DNA of 33,246 nucleotides from Verrucomicrobiota bacterium (GCA_021209225.1 JAJOIW010000030.1:1-33246), one strand, 5' to 3'. Counted from the first letter of the stretch, positions 1 to 9,340 are shown. Translations and numbers: made by a program. Notes: generated from the sequence alone by a model not told the origin.

Positions 1-1569
1 TTTGAAAGCAGATTGAGCAGTATCTGGCGGGTCCTTCCCGGATCGCCCTTCACCAGGGCCGGAACGTCTGGGCAAATATACAATTGGAATAAGAGGCCTT
101 TGCTGCGGGCCTGATTCTTGAATATACGAACCACTTCATCGATTTCCTGGAGTAGATTGTATTCTATATGCTCCACCTTGAGCCTGCCTGCCTCCAGTTT
201 GGAGAAATCCAGTATTTCATTAATGACCTGCAGGAGGGATTTTGAGCAGGCGGCAGCCGTATTCACATGTTCAATCTGCTCTTCTGTCAGATGTTTCTGG
301 CGCAGCAGGCACAGAGAACCAACAATTCCATTGATGGGAGTTCTTAACTCATGACTCATTGAAGCAAGAAATTCGCCTTTGATGCGTGCCGCTTCCACCG
401 CCTTTTCTTTGGCGGCCTCCAGTTCGGTGGTTTGTCTTGTGAGCTGAGCGTTTTTGAATTTTTGTTTGTTCTTTAACCTCGAGAATCCGGTTTATCAATA
501 ATTGGCGTTTATTGGATTCGTGAATTTTCCAGAGAAACAAGCCCACGAGTAGACTCAGGGACAATGATGTGGTGTAGTTACGTTCGGTCTGGAGTCCTAC
601 AAGTTCGGAGTAATATTCGGGACGGACGGTTAAAAGACAGACCAGAGTGGCCCCATGAACGGAGTTGAAACCGGATAAGGGCGTCATTATCATCACCCCG
701 TCTTTACTGGAAAAAGTCAAATGTTCGTCCCGGATTGATTCGAGATTTGCCTGATTTTCCAGAATGAGGTCCTTATGACCGGAAAAAACAGATTGGGTGG
801 TGGAACTGAATGGGGTGAGCATTTCGCCACCACTGGTCATGAATGCAATGTCAATATATTTATCATTTATAGAAATTTTATCGATGATCTGGGGTATGTG
901 GTCAAAGCGGAAACGCGTGCTGATGATACCCAGGACAGAACCAGATGCCGGGGAGATGACTTGCTGTGAGACGCCGATAGTGAGCCCTTCATTCTGGCCA
1001 TTGAAAAAGATCTGACTGAGCTGGCATTCGTGGAAGGCACCAACACAAATGGAATCCTCCGGGCTTGGGGCGTCCAGGGATTGTCTGATGATCCTGCTAG
1101 TGGAAAAATCACAATCCGATAATCCGGGGAAAATTTTTGTGTCGTAAGGATGCCCCTCATGACTGATCGTGTTGTAGGCCTTGAGTTCAGCATCCGGTGA
1201 GAAGAATGTGATGAGTTCAACTTCCGTGCAGTTGACAATTTTCTGATTGAACCAGTTTTGAATTTCGGGCCATTTTTCCTGCTCGATAAGGCCTATCAAC
1301 GTGGGATCCCGGGCGACCATACTGGTGCGGGCCAGGGCTGGTTCGAGGTGATCAGACACCCGGCCAAGGATCACCTTGGAGTATGTTGCCATCATTTCAA
1401 TTCCCTGATCATGGAACGAATGGGATTGCTTGTCGCGCGAGAAAACACTGAGAGATAAGACAAAAACTGCGCTCATGAAAAGCAGCACGGAAATTCTGCC
1501 TTTTTTGAAGCAAGCTGGTCCCAGCAGTTCTTTTTCCAGTTTGAGGCGCTTGTTCAGTTTTGAATTCAT
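1..1569 (-). CDS. Membrane sensor histidine kinase, partial, frameshifted
   Basis: This is a two-component sensor kinase, cut by the left window edge. The start at 1569 is preceded by a GGAG-like ribosome site. Residues about 26-44 form a first membrane segment. About 280 residues of extracytoplasmic sensor follow (Cache-like by layout, an inference), and then a second membrane segment at about 331-349. The frame then breaks in an A-rich stretch at about 455-480. Restoring one A gives a coiled linker followed by a HisKA box, GEFLASMSHELRTPINGIVG, with the phosphoacceptor His codon at 351-353. The window ends in the N-box of the ATPase domain (GDPGRTRQILLNLLS). A receiver domain or partner regulator could lie beyond the edge. 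The ligand is unknown. The kinase assignment is firm because of the H-box and N-box; whether the frameshift is real or a sequencing error cannot be told from the sequence. Confidence 0.85.
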
Positions 1570-1939
1570 TTCTCCAGAAACTCCTTATCGGTTGAAACCC
1601 ATGATTTGTTAAAAGTGGCACAGGGAAAGCCGAACTTCTGCATGAAAAGTGGACAGAGGTATATCGTGAAGCTGGAAATTATGCTGAGATTGCAATTCGA
1701 TGGGATTCCACGCCGGACGCCAAGCTGTACCGCGGAAGGATGACACTGGGTATGCTGGTGTAGTCCTATTGATGTGAGGATGCCTCAATCTTTCATACCC
1801 TTCTTCATTTCCTTGGCATTCTGAGTTGTTCTCAAATCTGAATCCTTTGGATTTCAGTGAGACTCGGATCATCATGCCGACGGTCCTGGAGTTCAGTTGC
1901 CCGTGAGGATTCCTCTGGCCTACTCCAGCGTCAGAGTTT
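1570..1939. other. Non-coding stretch beside transposase remnant
   Basis: I see no convincing gene here. A minus-strand open frame spans it and runs into the transposase remnant in a different frame, but its product resembles nothing I recognise and its codon pattern is not gene-like. It may be decayed sequence 3' of the transposase remnant mixed with the promoter region of the histidine kinase. Confidence 0.4.
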
Positions 1940-2290
1940 TCACACTGCGCTGCTGACACCGGCGAGCACTTCCCGCTGGACCGCCTCACGCGTGGAATCA
2001 TCATCTTTGAGAGCTCTCCAGGATACGAGTTCCACTTCACTGGATTGACCTGTTTGCGGATCAACCTGCCTCACACGCGGCCGGTTCAGTGACTTCCTTT
2101 TCCCTTGGATTGTCACAGTGGCCTGGGTGCTTCCAGCGCGGACATAGGAGCTGTTTTCCAAGGGACGATGACTGGGACCGCAAAGCATGGAGCGTTCCTC
2201 TTCAAGAACATGGAGCAGGGCCTGGTAGGCGATCCGGCGAATCGGTTCCTGAAAGATCTGACGGAACTCTTCAGGAGCTTGACTGAACAC
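1940..2290 (-). pseudogene. IS256/Mutator-family transposase remnant (N-terminal part)
   Basis: The roughly 116-residue minus-strand frame starts at a GTG. It carries the N-terminal signature of Mutator-type (IS256) transposases: a helical segment ending in a LEEERSMLCG stretch, then RAGSTQATVTIQGKRK, then NRPRVR, and finally REVLAGVSSA, the point where full-length members go on into the catalytic DDE domain. Here the frame stops and no DDE domain follows, so the element is dead. Full-length relatives are about 400 residues. I found no terminal inverted repeats. The family assignment rests on motif order remembered from the family, not on an alignment. The remnant marks past IS activity at the left side of an A+T-rich accessory stretch. 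Confidence 0.6.
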
Positions 2291-2777
2291 GCTGGGGATG
2301 GTTTGGTTGTGCGTGGGCAGTTTCTCTCTCTTTGTTTAAATCACCCGAATTCCAGGGGATTCGGAAGAGAAACTCACCCGCTGACTTTTAAAAGATTCTG
2401 GGGCCCTTCCATGTGTTGCATCGAGAAATTTGCAATCAGCACGCATCACAATAATAATGTGGTTGGAGTCAATGAAGGCGTTTTCTTTTCCTCAGATGTT
2501 TTATCGCAAGAGCGATTAACAGACTCTGAAGTTATTAATAACTTGAAATTATGTAAGAGAAATAGTGTTAATATCAGAGGCTGTTATACGGAGGCTATGC
2601 GGGGCCCGCTAATATCAATAGGCGCCACCCCAGATTCTAATATATGTTTTGAAGGCACCTGTGGCGATGCGCCGTTCCCTCTGCCTGGAAGGCTTGGCGT
2701 CAATCTTCCAAGGCAATTGATAACTACCAAAGATAGACCCAGTAGAAAGATTAAATTTTAATTTGTATAGTTTCAAA
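2291..2777. other. A+T-rich gene-poor stretch
   Basis: Between the transposase remnant and the small membrane protein the sequence becomes visibly A+T-rich from about 2450. A plus-strand frame is open across it, but it begins antisense to the transposase and has no recognisable domain or good start. I regard it as non-coding or as decayed accessory DNA. It probably holds the promoter of the gene starting at 2778. Confidence 0.35.
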
Positions 2778-3137
2778 ATGAAAGCCAGTAATAAATTGTT
2801 AAAGATCGCTATATTATTTATACTGATATTATGCGTATTCATATTAGGTTTTCTGGCTAGTTACCCAGTGCATAATTTTGCATGGGGAGCATATGACACG
2901 GCAAAACTCAGAAATAATATCAAGAATGGATATTATAAACCAGGAAAAGAGGAGCCCGTGTTGCACGTTCCAAAAGCACAGTTGACTATTTCATATACAA
3001 ACACAGCCGGAAAGAGAATATTAGAACGCCTTTATATGGATGCAAAAGGGTATATAGTAAAAATCAGAGTCGAGAACGGTTTAATTGAGTCAGTTGTGTA
3101 TCCAAAAGATTCTGGCACGGGAATATTACATGAATGA
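2778..3137 (+). CDS. Small hypothetical membrane-anchored protein
   Basis: The product is about 119 residues. I prefer the ATG at 2778 over an upstream TTG at 2763. A basic N-terminus (MKASNKLLK) is followed by one strongly hydrophobic segment at about residues 8-30, then a soluble region of about 90 residues with alternating hydrophobic and polar residues suggesting a beta-rich fold. It could be a signal anchor or an uncleaved signal peptide, which would put the C-terminal part outside the cytoplasm. I do not recognise the family. The coding sequence is clearly richer in A+T than the metabolic genes downstream, which suggests acquisition by transfer. Its last codons overlap the earliest possible start of the next gene, so the two are likely cotranscribed. 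Confidence 0.55.
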   Translation: MKASNKLLKIAILFILILCVFILGFLASYPVHNFAWGAYDTAKLRNNIKNGYYKPGKEEPVLHVPKAQLTISYTNTAGKRILERLYMDAKGYIVKIRVENGLIESVVYPKDSGTGILHE

Positions 3138-3168
3138 GCAGCGCCGCACAGTGAAGCGAACACTGCCC

Positions 3169-3621
3169 ATGAAAAATTCCCTACTTATTTTTGTTTTGTG
3201 CGTAATTGCTTCCTCATGCCAACGCCACCCTGCCGTCACGGTAATTTGGGAGCTGCCTAGTGGCATTATATACAAACGTTTGGAAAATGTTGGCAACGGG
3301 GTGCGTGCGCTGTCTTTGGCTCGCCAGCGCCAGAGTGACACGGGTTATTCCAGTATGATTATAGTGCCACCTGACATTCTATGGTGCGAGATCCGAGGAA
3401 ATCAAATCATTGGTGAGAAAGCCTCGTTTCCCCCTCTCGCGCAGTGGATGAATTCGAATGATTGGGAGCGAGCCGGATTCTTTATTCTCAATCCATCAGC
3501 CATTAAGCCCCAAGCAGCAACTGAAGATGAAATGCTTGGGACGGCAATATCATGGTTTGCGACCAAAGAAGAGTTGGAGAAAGCTATCGAGCTGGCGTCC
3601 CGTGCGCCTCAGATCCCTTGA
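3169..3621 (+). CDS. Small putative lipoprotein, unknown function
   Basis: The frame is open from 3085, but the ATG at 3169 gives a clean lipoprotein signal: MKNS, a hydrophobic core, then IASSC, with the Cys at about residue 17 as the lipidation site. An alternative ATG at 3130 would overlap the preceding gene by 8 bases and add a basic extension. The mature part is about 130 residues with no motif I recognise. The C-terminal region (ISWFATKEELEKAIELA) looks helical. It follows the small membrane protein at 2778 on the same strand and shares its A+T-rich setting, so both may belong to one accessory unit. The function is unknown; membrane location is inferred from the lipobox only. Confidence 0.6.
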   Translation: MKNSLLIFVLCVIASSCQRHPAVTVIWELPSGIIYKRLENVGNGVRALSLARQRQSDTGYSSMIIVPPDILWCEIRGNQIIGEKASFPPLAQWMNSNDWERAGFFILNPSAIKPQAATEDEMLGTAISWFATKEELEKAIELASRAPQIP

Positions 3622-3642
3622 GTTTCTGGGCGCTTCATCTTT

Positions 3643-3822
3643 ATGCATGTTTTGGGACAACGCCAAGATTTGCATAGTCGCGAAGGGAACAAGGTATTCT
3701 TAACTTTTCCTCCCAGATATCAAATTATAGAAAGATTACTTCTTCGATGTTTAAAGAACCTAAAAATAGATGGACTAGATATTTTAGGCGCATTCGATTC
3801 AGCTCTTGATATGTTACATTAG
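3643..3822 (+). CDS. Possible 59-residue ORF, unknown
   Basis: A short ATG-to-TAG frame lies in the same reading frame as the lipoprotein before it (stop at 3619-3621) and the glycosyltransferase after it (start at 3829). Its product has a plausible amphipathic helix (YQIIERLLLRCLKNLKI). It may be a fragment of a larger gene damaged at the junction of the A+T-rich stretch and the glycosyltransferase. No homology is recognised and there is no clear ribosome site, so this is a weak call. Confidence 0.2.
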   Translation: MHVLGQRQDLHSREGNKVFLTFPPRYQIIERLLLRCLKNLKIDGLDILGAFDSALDMLH

Positions 3823-3828
3823 AAGACA

Positions 3829-4724
3829 ATGCGAGGAATCATCATGCCTTCCGGAGGCTTAGGGTATTCTGTAAATATGTGGGTTGCCTTACGGGCACTC
3901 CGGAGATTGGGATGCCCGCTTCAGGTAGAGTGCTGGTGCCTGAATGAACACGAGCTTGATCCCACGTTTTTAAACCTGGCTGCACTATTCGATGTGAGTT
4001 ACAGAGTCGCGTCTCAGGAGTCTGTAAACGAAGTGAGGCCAACCCATGGCTGGGAACTCAAAGCCTACGCTCTGGTTCATAGTGCCTTTGACCAGGTGAT
4101 ACTTCTGGATGCCGACAACGTTCCTGTGCGTCATCCCGAATTTCTTTTCGAGACGCCTCAGTTCAAGGAGACCGGAGCGCTATCTGGCCCGATCGTGGGC
4201 GGATTGCTGAAACCAACCCGATCTGGGATATCTGCGGTGTTGAGTACCGCGACGAGCCCGAGTGGGAGAGCGGTCAGATCGTGGTGGACCGGACCCGTTG
4301 CATGGATGCTCTCAACCTGGCCCTCGAATACAACCGCAATCGGGAGGTGATTTATCAGCACGTTCACGGGGACAAGGAAACCTTTCATCTGGCTTTCCGA
4401 AAAACCGAAACCCCTGTCGCCATGCCTGAGAAGGGTGTCCGGCACGAACATGGTGTGCATTTTCAGCACGACTTTGAGGGCAATCTCCTGTTCCGGCACC
4501 GGAGCCTGGCCAAGTGGAAGCTTTTCGGAAAAAACCCGCGGATCCCCGGCTTTCAGTTTGAGGAGGAATGCCTTGGTTATCTGGATGAGCTGCGCGAAAA
4601 GTGGGACTTCAGGTTTCCTGAGCTGACCCGTTACCGGGCGGACGAGGCGTCGGATGACAAGCGGCAGGAGGCGGAGGACCTGAAGAAAGGAGAGTGGTGG
4701 GGCCGGATATCTGGCGCGGTATGA
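3829..4724 (+). CDS. Mnn-type (alpha-mannosyltransferase-like) glycosyltransferase, frameshifted
   Basis: The protein resembles the fungal MNN alpha-mannosyltransferase fold (Mannosyl_trans3), which also occurs in some bacteria. It starts with RGIIMPSGG, then WVALRALRRLGCPL, and has the nucleotide-sugar DXD site in VILLDADNVPV. The frame breaks at about 4178-4185. Adding one T restores GALFWPDRGRIAETNPIWD, and the second frame then runs on with SGQIVVDR and HGDKETFHLAF, which belong to the same family. The product would be about 298 residues. An in-frame stop lies nine bases upstream, so the usual N-terminal extension is missing and the start may be a truncation point. The predicted role is sugar transfer to a surface glycan; donor and acceptor are unknown. 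It sits alone between an A+T-rich stretch and a recombinase remnant, which hints at horizontal origin. Confidence 0.7.
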
Positions 4725-4759
4725 CGCGACCAAAGGGTGGATTTCCAGTAAAGGTTGGA

Positions 4760-5118
4760 AGGGTATGAGAGACCTCCCTGTCGTCATCCTCGCGGCTGGT
4801 CGCGGCAGTTTAATCGAGGGTCTGGAAAGGTCATGAGAGAATTCCTCGATGTGGGCAGCCACGTGCATGGAGGTCACGCCTTGAATGGGGAGACCTTTAT
4901 AATCGACCCAGCTGAAGAAATGGAGAGGGTTCCGGAAAATACACCTTGCGGGTATTTTTGTTGCGTATCTGGGCGGCAAAGAACTCGAGGAATCGGTCAG
5001 CCGCGCGATCGCCTTCATGGGCGATGCACAGGGGGATATCCCGCCAGGGATATTTCGAATGGCGGTGGAAATTCCGGGAAAGAAAGAAATTCCACAGACA
5101 GCTATTTTCTGGCAGCAA
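4760..5118 (-). pseudogene. Tyrosine recombinase/integrase remnant (N-terminal core-binding domain)
   Basis: Two minus-strand frames together read like the N-terminal SAM-like domain of a phage-type integrase. One frame gives AHEGDRAADRFLEFFAAQIR then NKNTRKVYF (about 4950-5040). After a frameshift near 4930-4955 another frame gives HFFSWVDYKGLPI and TSMHVAAHIEEFSHDLSRPS (about 4800-4925). The similarity fades at about 4760. The catalytic domain with its R-H-R-Y residues is absent, so it cannot be active. The reading rests on the conserved order 'RFLEFF...NxNTR...Y', 'F.W', 'HVAAYIEE'. It marks an old integration or recombination event next to the glycosyltransferase. Confidence 0.6.
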
Positions 5119-5294
5119 AGCGGATTATGGCTCGTGCTCTTTATTCCAATCTTTTTTCCATGGCTTGGACGTATGGTCGATGGCATCTCGTTTAAGTATT
5201 TCCCGATAAAGTTCCCGTGAGTTTCAGGCAAAGCAGTGGTGGAAGATCAGGGGGACCCTGTCACCACGGCTTCCGAATTGGGTGTCCTGTTTGT

Positions 5295-5314
5295 GAGGCA
5301 ACGGGCCTCTTTTT
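5295..5314 (+). terminator. Short intrinsic terminator-like hairpin upstream of cysK
   Basis: A five-base-pair stem GAGGC/GCCTC with loop AACGG is followed at once by five T residues. It could end transcripts coming from the accessory stretch before the cysteine synthase gene. The stem is short, so confidence is modest. Confidence 0.45.
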
Positions 5315-5435
5315 CTTGTCCGGGAATTTTCCTTCGGTGTCCTCTTCAATGAGGCAACCCGGCCACCAAATCACCTGAAATAAACGGTGGAAATTTGTGC
5401 AGTTCCTAATTAACCTGAGTGAAATTCTGAGCATT

Positions 5436-6418
5436 ATGGGAAAAATTTTTAACAACATCATTGAGACAGTTGGGGGCACACCTCTGGTTAGATTGAATAA
5501 AGTGACAGCGGGACTTGAGGCGGAGATTTTACTGAAGTGCGAATTTTTCAATCCATTAGGCAGTGTGAAGGATCGGATTGGAATGGCGATGATTGAGGCA
5601 GCCGAAAGGGATGGCAGGATATCTGCGGATACGGTCATCATTGAACCAACCAGCGGAAACACAGGCATAGCCTTGGCCTTTGTGTGTGCGGCCAAGGGGT
5701 ATAAACTGATTCTGACCATGCCGGAAACCATGTCTCTGGAACGCAGGACTCTCCTGGCGCTGCTTGGGGCACAGCTGGTATTGACGCCTGGTCCCAAAGG
5801 AATGAAAGGGGCGATAGAGAAAGCCCATGAACTGGCGGAACACACGCCTCATGCCTGGATTCCGCAGCAATTTGAAAATGCGGCGAACCCGGAAATTCAC
5901 CGGAGAACAACGGCAGAAGAAATCTGGAATGATACCGATGGCAGGGTGGATATCCTGGTGGCTGCCGTGGGAACAGGTGGCACAGCTACGGGAATAACAG
6001 AAGTGCTCAAGCTGAGAAAACCCGGATTCCAAACTATCGTGGTGGAACCAGAGGATTCTCCAGTGATCTCACAGACCCTCGCCGGTGAACCCCTGACCCC
6101 GGGACCCCACAAAATCCAGGGAACAGGCGCTGGATTTGTCCCCCGCATCTCTACTTGAAAGATGAAGCTGGAAACCAGCAGATTTCCGAATGCATCAAAG
6201 TATCCAATGAAAATGCTTTGGTCATGGCGCGCCGGCTGGCAAAGGAGGAGGGGATTCTGGGAGGCATCTCAACAGGCGCAAACGTTCACGCGGCGATTGA
6301 ATTGGCGCGCCGGGCGGAAAATAAGGGGAAAGTGATTGTGACGATCGGGTGCTCGACCGGAGAAAGATATCTGAGCACAGCCCTGGCGGATGAAGCCCGC
6401 GCTGCTGTTCAAAGCTGA
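5436..6418 (+). CDS. cysK: Cysteine synthase (O-acetylserine sulfhydrylase), frameshifted
   Basis: This PLP enzyme makes L-cysteine from O-acetylserine and sulfide in the cytoplasm. The ATG at 5436 gives the family start [20 protein letters not shown]; an upstream GTG at 5397 is less likely. The PLP lysine lies in [11 protein letters not shown], the substrate loop is [12 protein letters not shown], and the phosphate-binding loop is GTGGTATG. The frame breaks at about 6141-6148, after GAGFVPR. Adding one C in the C-rich stretch restores the frame and leads into [20 protein letters not shown] and [13 protein letters not shown], the normal C-terminal third. The restored length, about 328 residues, is close to the usual 310-325. 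It is monocistronic, with its own terminator downstream. Confidence 0.88.
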
Positions 6419-6446
6419 CAGATTATCCCCAGTCAGGCCCGGTAAC

Positions 6447-6471
6447 AAGCTGCTCCCACGGGCAGCTTTTT
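6447..6471 (+). terminator. Intrinsic terminator of cysteine synthase gene
   Basis: A seven-base-pair stem AAGCTGC/GCAGCTT with an eight-base loop is followed by further T residues. It lies about 30 bases after the cysK stop codon and before the rhamnose genes, so it separates the two transcription units. Confidence 0.7.
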
Positions 6472-6491
6472 GCTTGATGGATCAGAAATGG

Positions 6492-6527
6492 CGAACTGAT
6501 TTTCTCGCGATAATTTCATTCAGTTCG
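6492..6527. promoter_or_regulatory. Inverted repeat upstream of rhaA, candidate operator
   Basis: A perfect eight-base inverted repeat, CGAACTGA (6492-6499) and TCAGTTCG (6520-6527), lies 29 bases before the rhaA start. The 20-base spacer holds GATAAT at 6509-6514, a good -10 hexamer, though I see no matching -35. The layout fits a repressor or activator site over the promoter of the rhamnose genes. It could also act as a leader hairpin. No regulator gene is visible in the window. Confidence 0.4.
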
Positions 6528-6555
6528 TGGGAAGAGTGGGCTAGGATGGGGCTTT

Positions 6556-7812
6556 ATGAAGCTGGAAAGTCCATTGGATTGGGCCATTGATCAGTTTGCT
6601 GAGATTGGGGTGGATGCAGAATTGGCCCTGAGAAAGCTTTCGGGTCTGGCTATTTCGATCCATTGCTGGCAGGGGGATGATGTTCAGGGATTTGAAGGGG
6701 GATCGGGCATTCCCGGCAGTGGCCTCGCTGTCACCGGAAATCACCCTGGACGTGCCAGATCCATTGACGAACTCTGGAACGACCTGGAAAAAGCATTGTC
6801 GCTGATTCCAGGAAAGCATCGAATCAATCTCCACGCGTCCTACGGGGATTTCCGGGGTAAGCCAGTGGAGCGGGACCAAATCTGTGCCGACCATTTTGAC
6901 GCATGGATCGATTGGGCAAAGACGCTTGGGGTGGGATTGGATTTTAATCCCACATTTTTCGGGCATCCATTGGCGGCGGATGGTTGGACTTTGGCGCACA
7001 GGGATTCATCCATACGGAAATTCTGGATTGATCACGGCATGGCATGCCGCGAAATAGCCAAAGTCATGGGACAAAGGATCGGGTCACCATGCATGAATAA
7101 TATCTGGGTGCCAGATGGATACAAAGACACTCCCGCAGATCGTCACAGTCCAAGGCAAAGATTGACGGAGTCACTGGACCATATTTTCTCAAAAGATTTC
7201 GATCCGGGGCATATTCTGGATTCAGTTGAATCGAAGCTGTTCGGGATAGGCAGTGAATCCTATGTGGTGGGCTCGCATGAGTTTTATTTGGGGTATGCGA
7301 TCACGCGCCGGAAATACCTTTGCCTGGATGCCGGGCATTATCATCCGACAGAAACGATTGCGGACAAGATCAGCAGTATAGCGCCATACGTGCCCGGACT
7401 ATTGTTGCATGTGAGCCGTGGAGTCCGATGGGACAGCGACCATGTGGTCAGTCTCAATGACGACCTGCTGGAAACCGCGAGAGAAATCTGTCGCGGCGCC
7501 CGCTTCGATTCCACCCGCATTGGTTTGGATTTTTTTGATGCCAGTCTGAATCGGGTGGCCGCTTGGGTGATCGGAACGCGGAACATGCTGAAGGCTTTAA
7601 TGATGGCACTTCTCGAGCCAGGATCCAGACTTGAGCAATTGGAAATGCTGGGTGATTTCACTGGCAGGCTGGCCCTTATGGAGGAAATGAAATTAATGCC
7701 ATATGGTGTGCTCTGGGAGCATTACTGTCGATGCAACAATGTCCCTGGCCGCAACGGGTGGATGGATGAGATACGATCCTACGAAAAGGGAGTGATGAAT
7801 CTCCGCCATTGA
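6556..7812 (+). CDS. rhaA: L-rhamnose isomerase
   Basis: This enzyme converts L-rhamnose to L-rhamnulose, the first step of rhamnose catabolism. At 418 residues it is almost exactly the length of the E. coli enzyme (419). Family motifs appear in order: ISIHCWQGDDV near residue 35, HRINLHASYG near 90, GLDFNPTFFGHP near 130, LDAGHYHPTE at about 257-266, VRWDSDHVV at about 290-298, and IGLDFFDASLNRVAAWVIG. The metal ligands known in E. coli (His262, Asp294, Asp296) correspond to His261, Asp293 and Asp295 here. A G-rich ribosome site (AGGATGGGG) precedes the ATG. The next gene starts five bases after the stop region, so isomerase and transporter form one operon. Rhamnulokinase and the aldolase are not in the window. 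The gene is intact, unlike several neighbours. Confidence 0.95.
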   Translation: MKLESPLDWAIDQFAEIGVDAELALRKLSGLAISIHCWQGDDVQGFEGGSGIPGSGLAVTGNHPGRARSIDELWNDLEKALSLIPGKHRINLHASYGDFRGKPVERDQICADHFDAWIDWAKTLGVGLDFNPTFFGHPLAADGWTLAHRDSSIRKFWIDHGMACREIAKVMGQRIGSPCMNNIWVPDGYKDTPADRHSPRQRLTESLDHIFSKDFDPGHILDSVESKLFGIGSESYVVGSHEFYLGYAITRRKYLCLDAGHYHPTETIADKISSIAPYVPGLLLHVSRGVRWDSDHVVSLNDDLLETAREICRGARFDSTRIGLDFFDASLNRVAAWVIGTRNMLKALMMALLEPGSRLEQLEMLGDFTGRLALMEEMKLMPYGVLWEHYCRCNNVPGRNGWMDEIRSYEKGVMNLRH

Positions 7813-7816
7813 AAGC

Positions 7817-9340
7817 ATGATGTCCCTTCCACCATATGCTGTTGAAATGGATGGATTAAGTAAATCCTACGGGGGGGTTTATGCCATTCAGGATCTGACA
7901 TTCTCCATAGAAAAAGGAACATTCCATTCGCTGTGCGGTGAGAATGGGGCAGGGAAATCGACCCTGATCAAATGCTTATCCGGCAATGCACAACCGGATC
8001 GTGGTCGGGTTCTGATTGATGGAGTGGCACTGGAAATGGGATCTGTTCTGAAAAGTATCGGTTCCGGCATCGCTGTCATCCACCAGGAAACTACAATCTT
8101 TCCCGATTTAAACCCGATCCAGAATATTTTTGCCGGCAGAGAATGGGTGGGGCCTGGGTCCATGTTAAAAAAGAAATCCATGGCTCAGGAGGCAGGGAAA
8201 TGGCTGGATCGCCTTGATCTGGAGGTGGATTTATCCCGTCCCTGTGGCGAACTGCCATTGGCTCAGCGTCAATTGATCGCCATAGCCCGTGCTCTATCGA
8301 TGAATTGTCGCATTCTCATTCTGGATGAACCGACGGCATCCATGTCAGCGGGTGAGTCGTCCAATCTGCTGCGCATGTTGAATTCCCTGCGCGCGGAAGG
8401 TGTGACCATACTTTTTGTCAGTCATCGATTGGATGAAGTGATGGAAATGTCAGATAACATCACGGTGCTGCGGGACGGGAAGCATGTGGGGACCCGCCAG
8501 AAGTCCCACATCGATAAGCCGGGCCTCATTCGATTGATGGCAGGTCGATCGGTGGAGGTTGAGCCGGGTCGGACTGAGCGCATCCCCTCCGTGTCGATTC
8601 CGGCACCAGTGCTGGAGGTGCAGGGGTTATGTTCCGCGGGGACATTTCAGGACATTGAATTCAGTCTTCTTCCTGGGGAGATTGTGGGGTTGGCTGGTCT
8701 GGTTGGGGCGGGCCGATCCGAATTGGCTAAAGCAATTTTTGGTGTGGACACCTATTCTCAGGGAAAAGTAAAAATCAATTCACGACCCCTGGAGAAGGGC
8801 AATGTCCGGGAGTCTATCCGGCAGGGTCTGGCATTCGTCCCTGAAGACCGACAGCATGAGGGGCTCATTCTGCCGCTCTCTATAGGGAGAAATATGAATC
8901 TGGCCATTTCCAATATGCTTCCTGGCATGGGAATTCTGGATAAGACTTCGGAGAATCAAAGGGTGGAGAATTTCAGGAAGGAACTTGGTATCCGCATGCA
9001 ATCAGGTGAGGACCCGGTTGAATCGTTATCCGGGGGCAATCAGCAGAAAGTGGTTCTTGCGAAATGGCTGGCCACTCAACCCAAAGTATTCATATTGGAT
9101 GAACCCACCCGGGGAGTCGATGTGAGGGCCAAATCACAAGTCCATCAGATCATCCGGGAGCTGGCCCATCGGGGGCTGGCTGTCCTCGTCATCTCCTCAG
9201 ATTTTCCTGAAATTCTGAGTCTGACAGATCGCATACTCGTGATGTGCGAAGGGAAATTGACCGCCCAACTCACCACCCATCACGCGACTCAGGAATCCAT
9301 TCTCAGGCATGCTTTTCCCCAATCGGAAACCATATCATGA
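7817..9340 (+). CDS. Sugar ABC transporter ATPase, two-domain (RbsA/RhaT type)
   Basis: A 507-residue fused ATPase of the carbohydrate-uptake CUT2 family. The N-terminal half has Walker A GENGAGKST at 41-49, a degenerate signature (LPLAQRQLIAIARAL) and Walker B ILILDEPTASMS. The C-terminal half has the usual degenerate Walker A of this family, GLVGAGRSEL, a canonical signature LSGGNQQKVVLAKWL and Walker B VFILDEPTRGVDVRAK. The protein would energise the two permeases that follow. Its place right behind rhamnose isomerase suggests L-rhamnose as substrate, as in the rhizobial rhaSTPQ transporter; that is inference from context. The stop overlaps the next start in ATGA (9337-9340), implying translational coupling. 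Confidence 0.93.
   Translation: MMSLPPYAVEMDGLSKSYGGVYAIQDLTFSIEKGTFHSLCGENGAGKSTLIKCLSGNAQPDRGRVLIDGVALEMGSVLKSIGSGIAVIHQETTIFPDLNPIQNIFAGREWVGPGSMLKKKSMAQEAGKWLDRLDLEVDLSRPCGELPLAQRQLIAIARALSMNCRILILDEPTASMSAGESSNLLRMLNSLRAEGVTILFVSHRLDEVMEMSDNITVLRDGKHVGTRQKSHIDKPGLIRLMAGRSVEVEPGRTERIPSVSIPAPVLEVQGLCSAGTFQDIEFSLLPGEIVGLAGLVGAGRSELAKAIFGVDTYSQGKVKINSRPLEKGNVRESIRQGLAFVPEDRQHEGLILPLSIGRNMNLAISNMLPGMGILDKTSENQRVENFRKELGIRMQSGEDPVESLSGGNQQKVVLAKWLATQPKVFILDEPTRGVDVRAKSQVHQIIRELAHRGLAVLVISSDFPEILSLTDRILVMCEGKLTAQLTTHHATQESILRHAFPQSETIS

Noticed and set aside
1609-2064. 151-residue minus-strand frame, possibly the rest of the transposase
   Set aside because: After the GVSSA point I could not read any DDE-domain motif in any frame, so there is no basis for extending the transposase.
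2105-2761. 218-residue plus-strand frame
   Set aside because: The first part is antisense to the transposase remnant, and the rest has no recognisable motif or ribosome site.
4158-5231. 357-residue minus-strand open frame across the glycosyltransferase
   Set aside because: Most of it is antisense to the glycosyltransferase and has no domain. Only a short part (about 4800-4925) belongs to the integrase remnant, so it is not a single gene.
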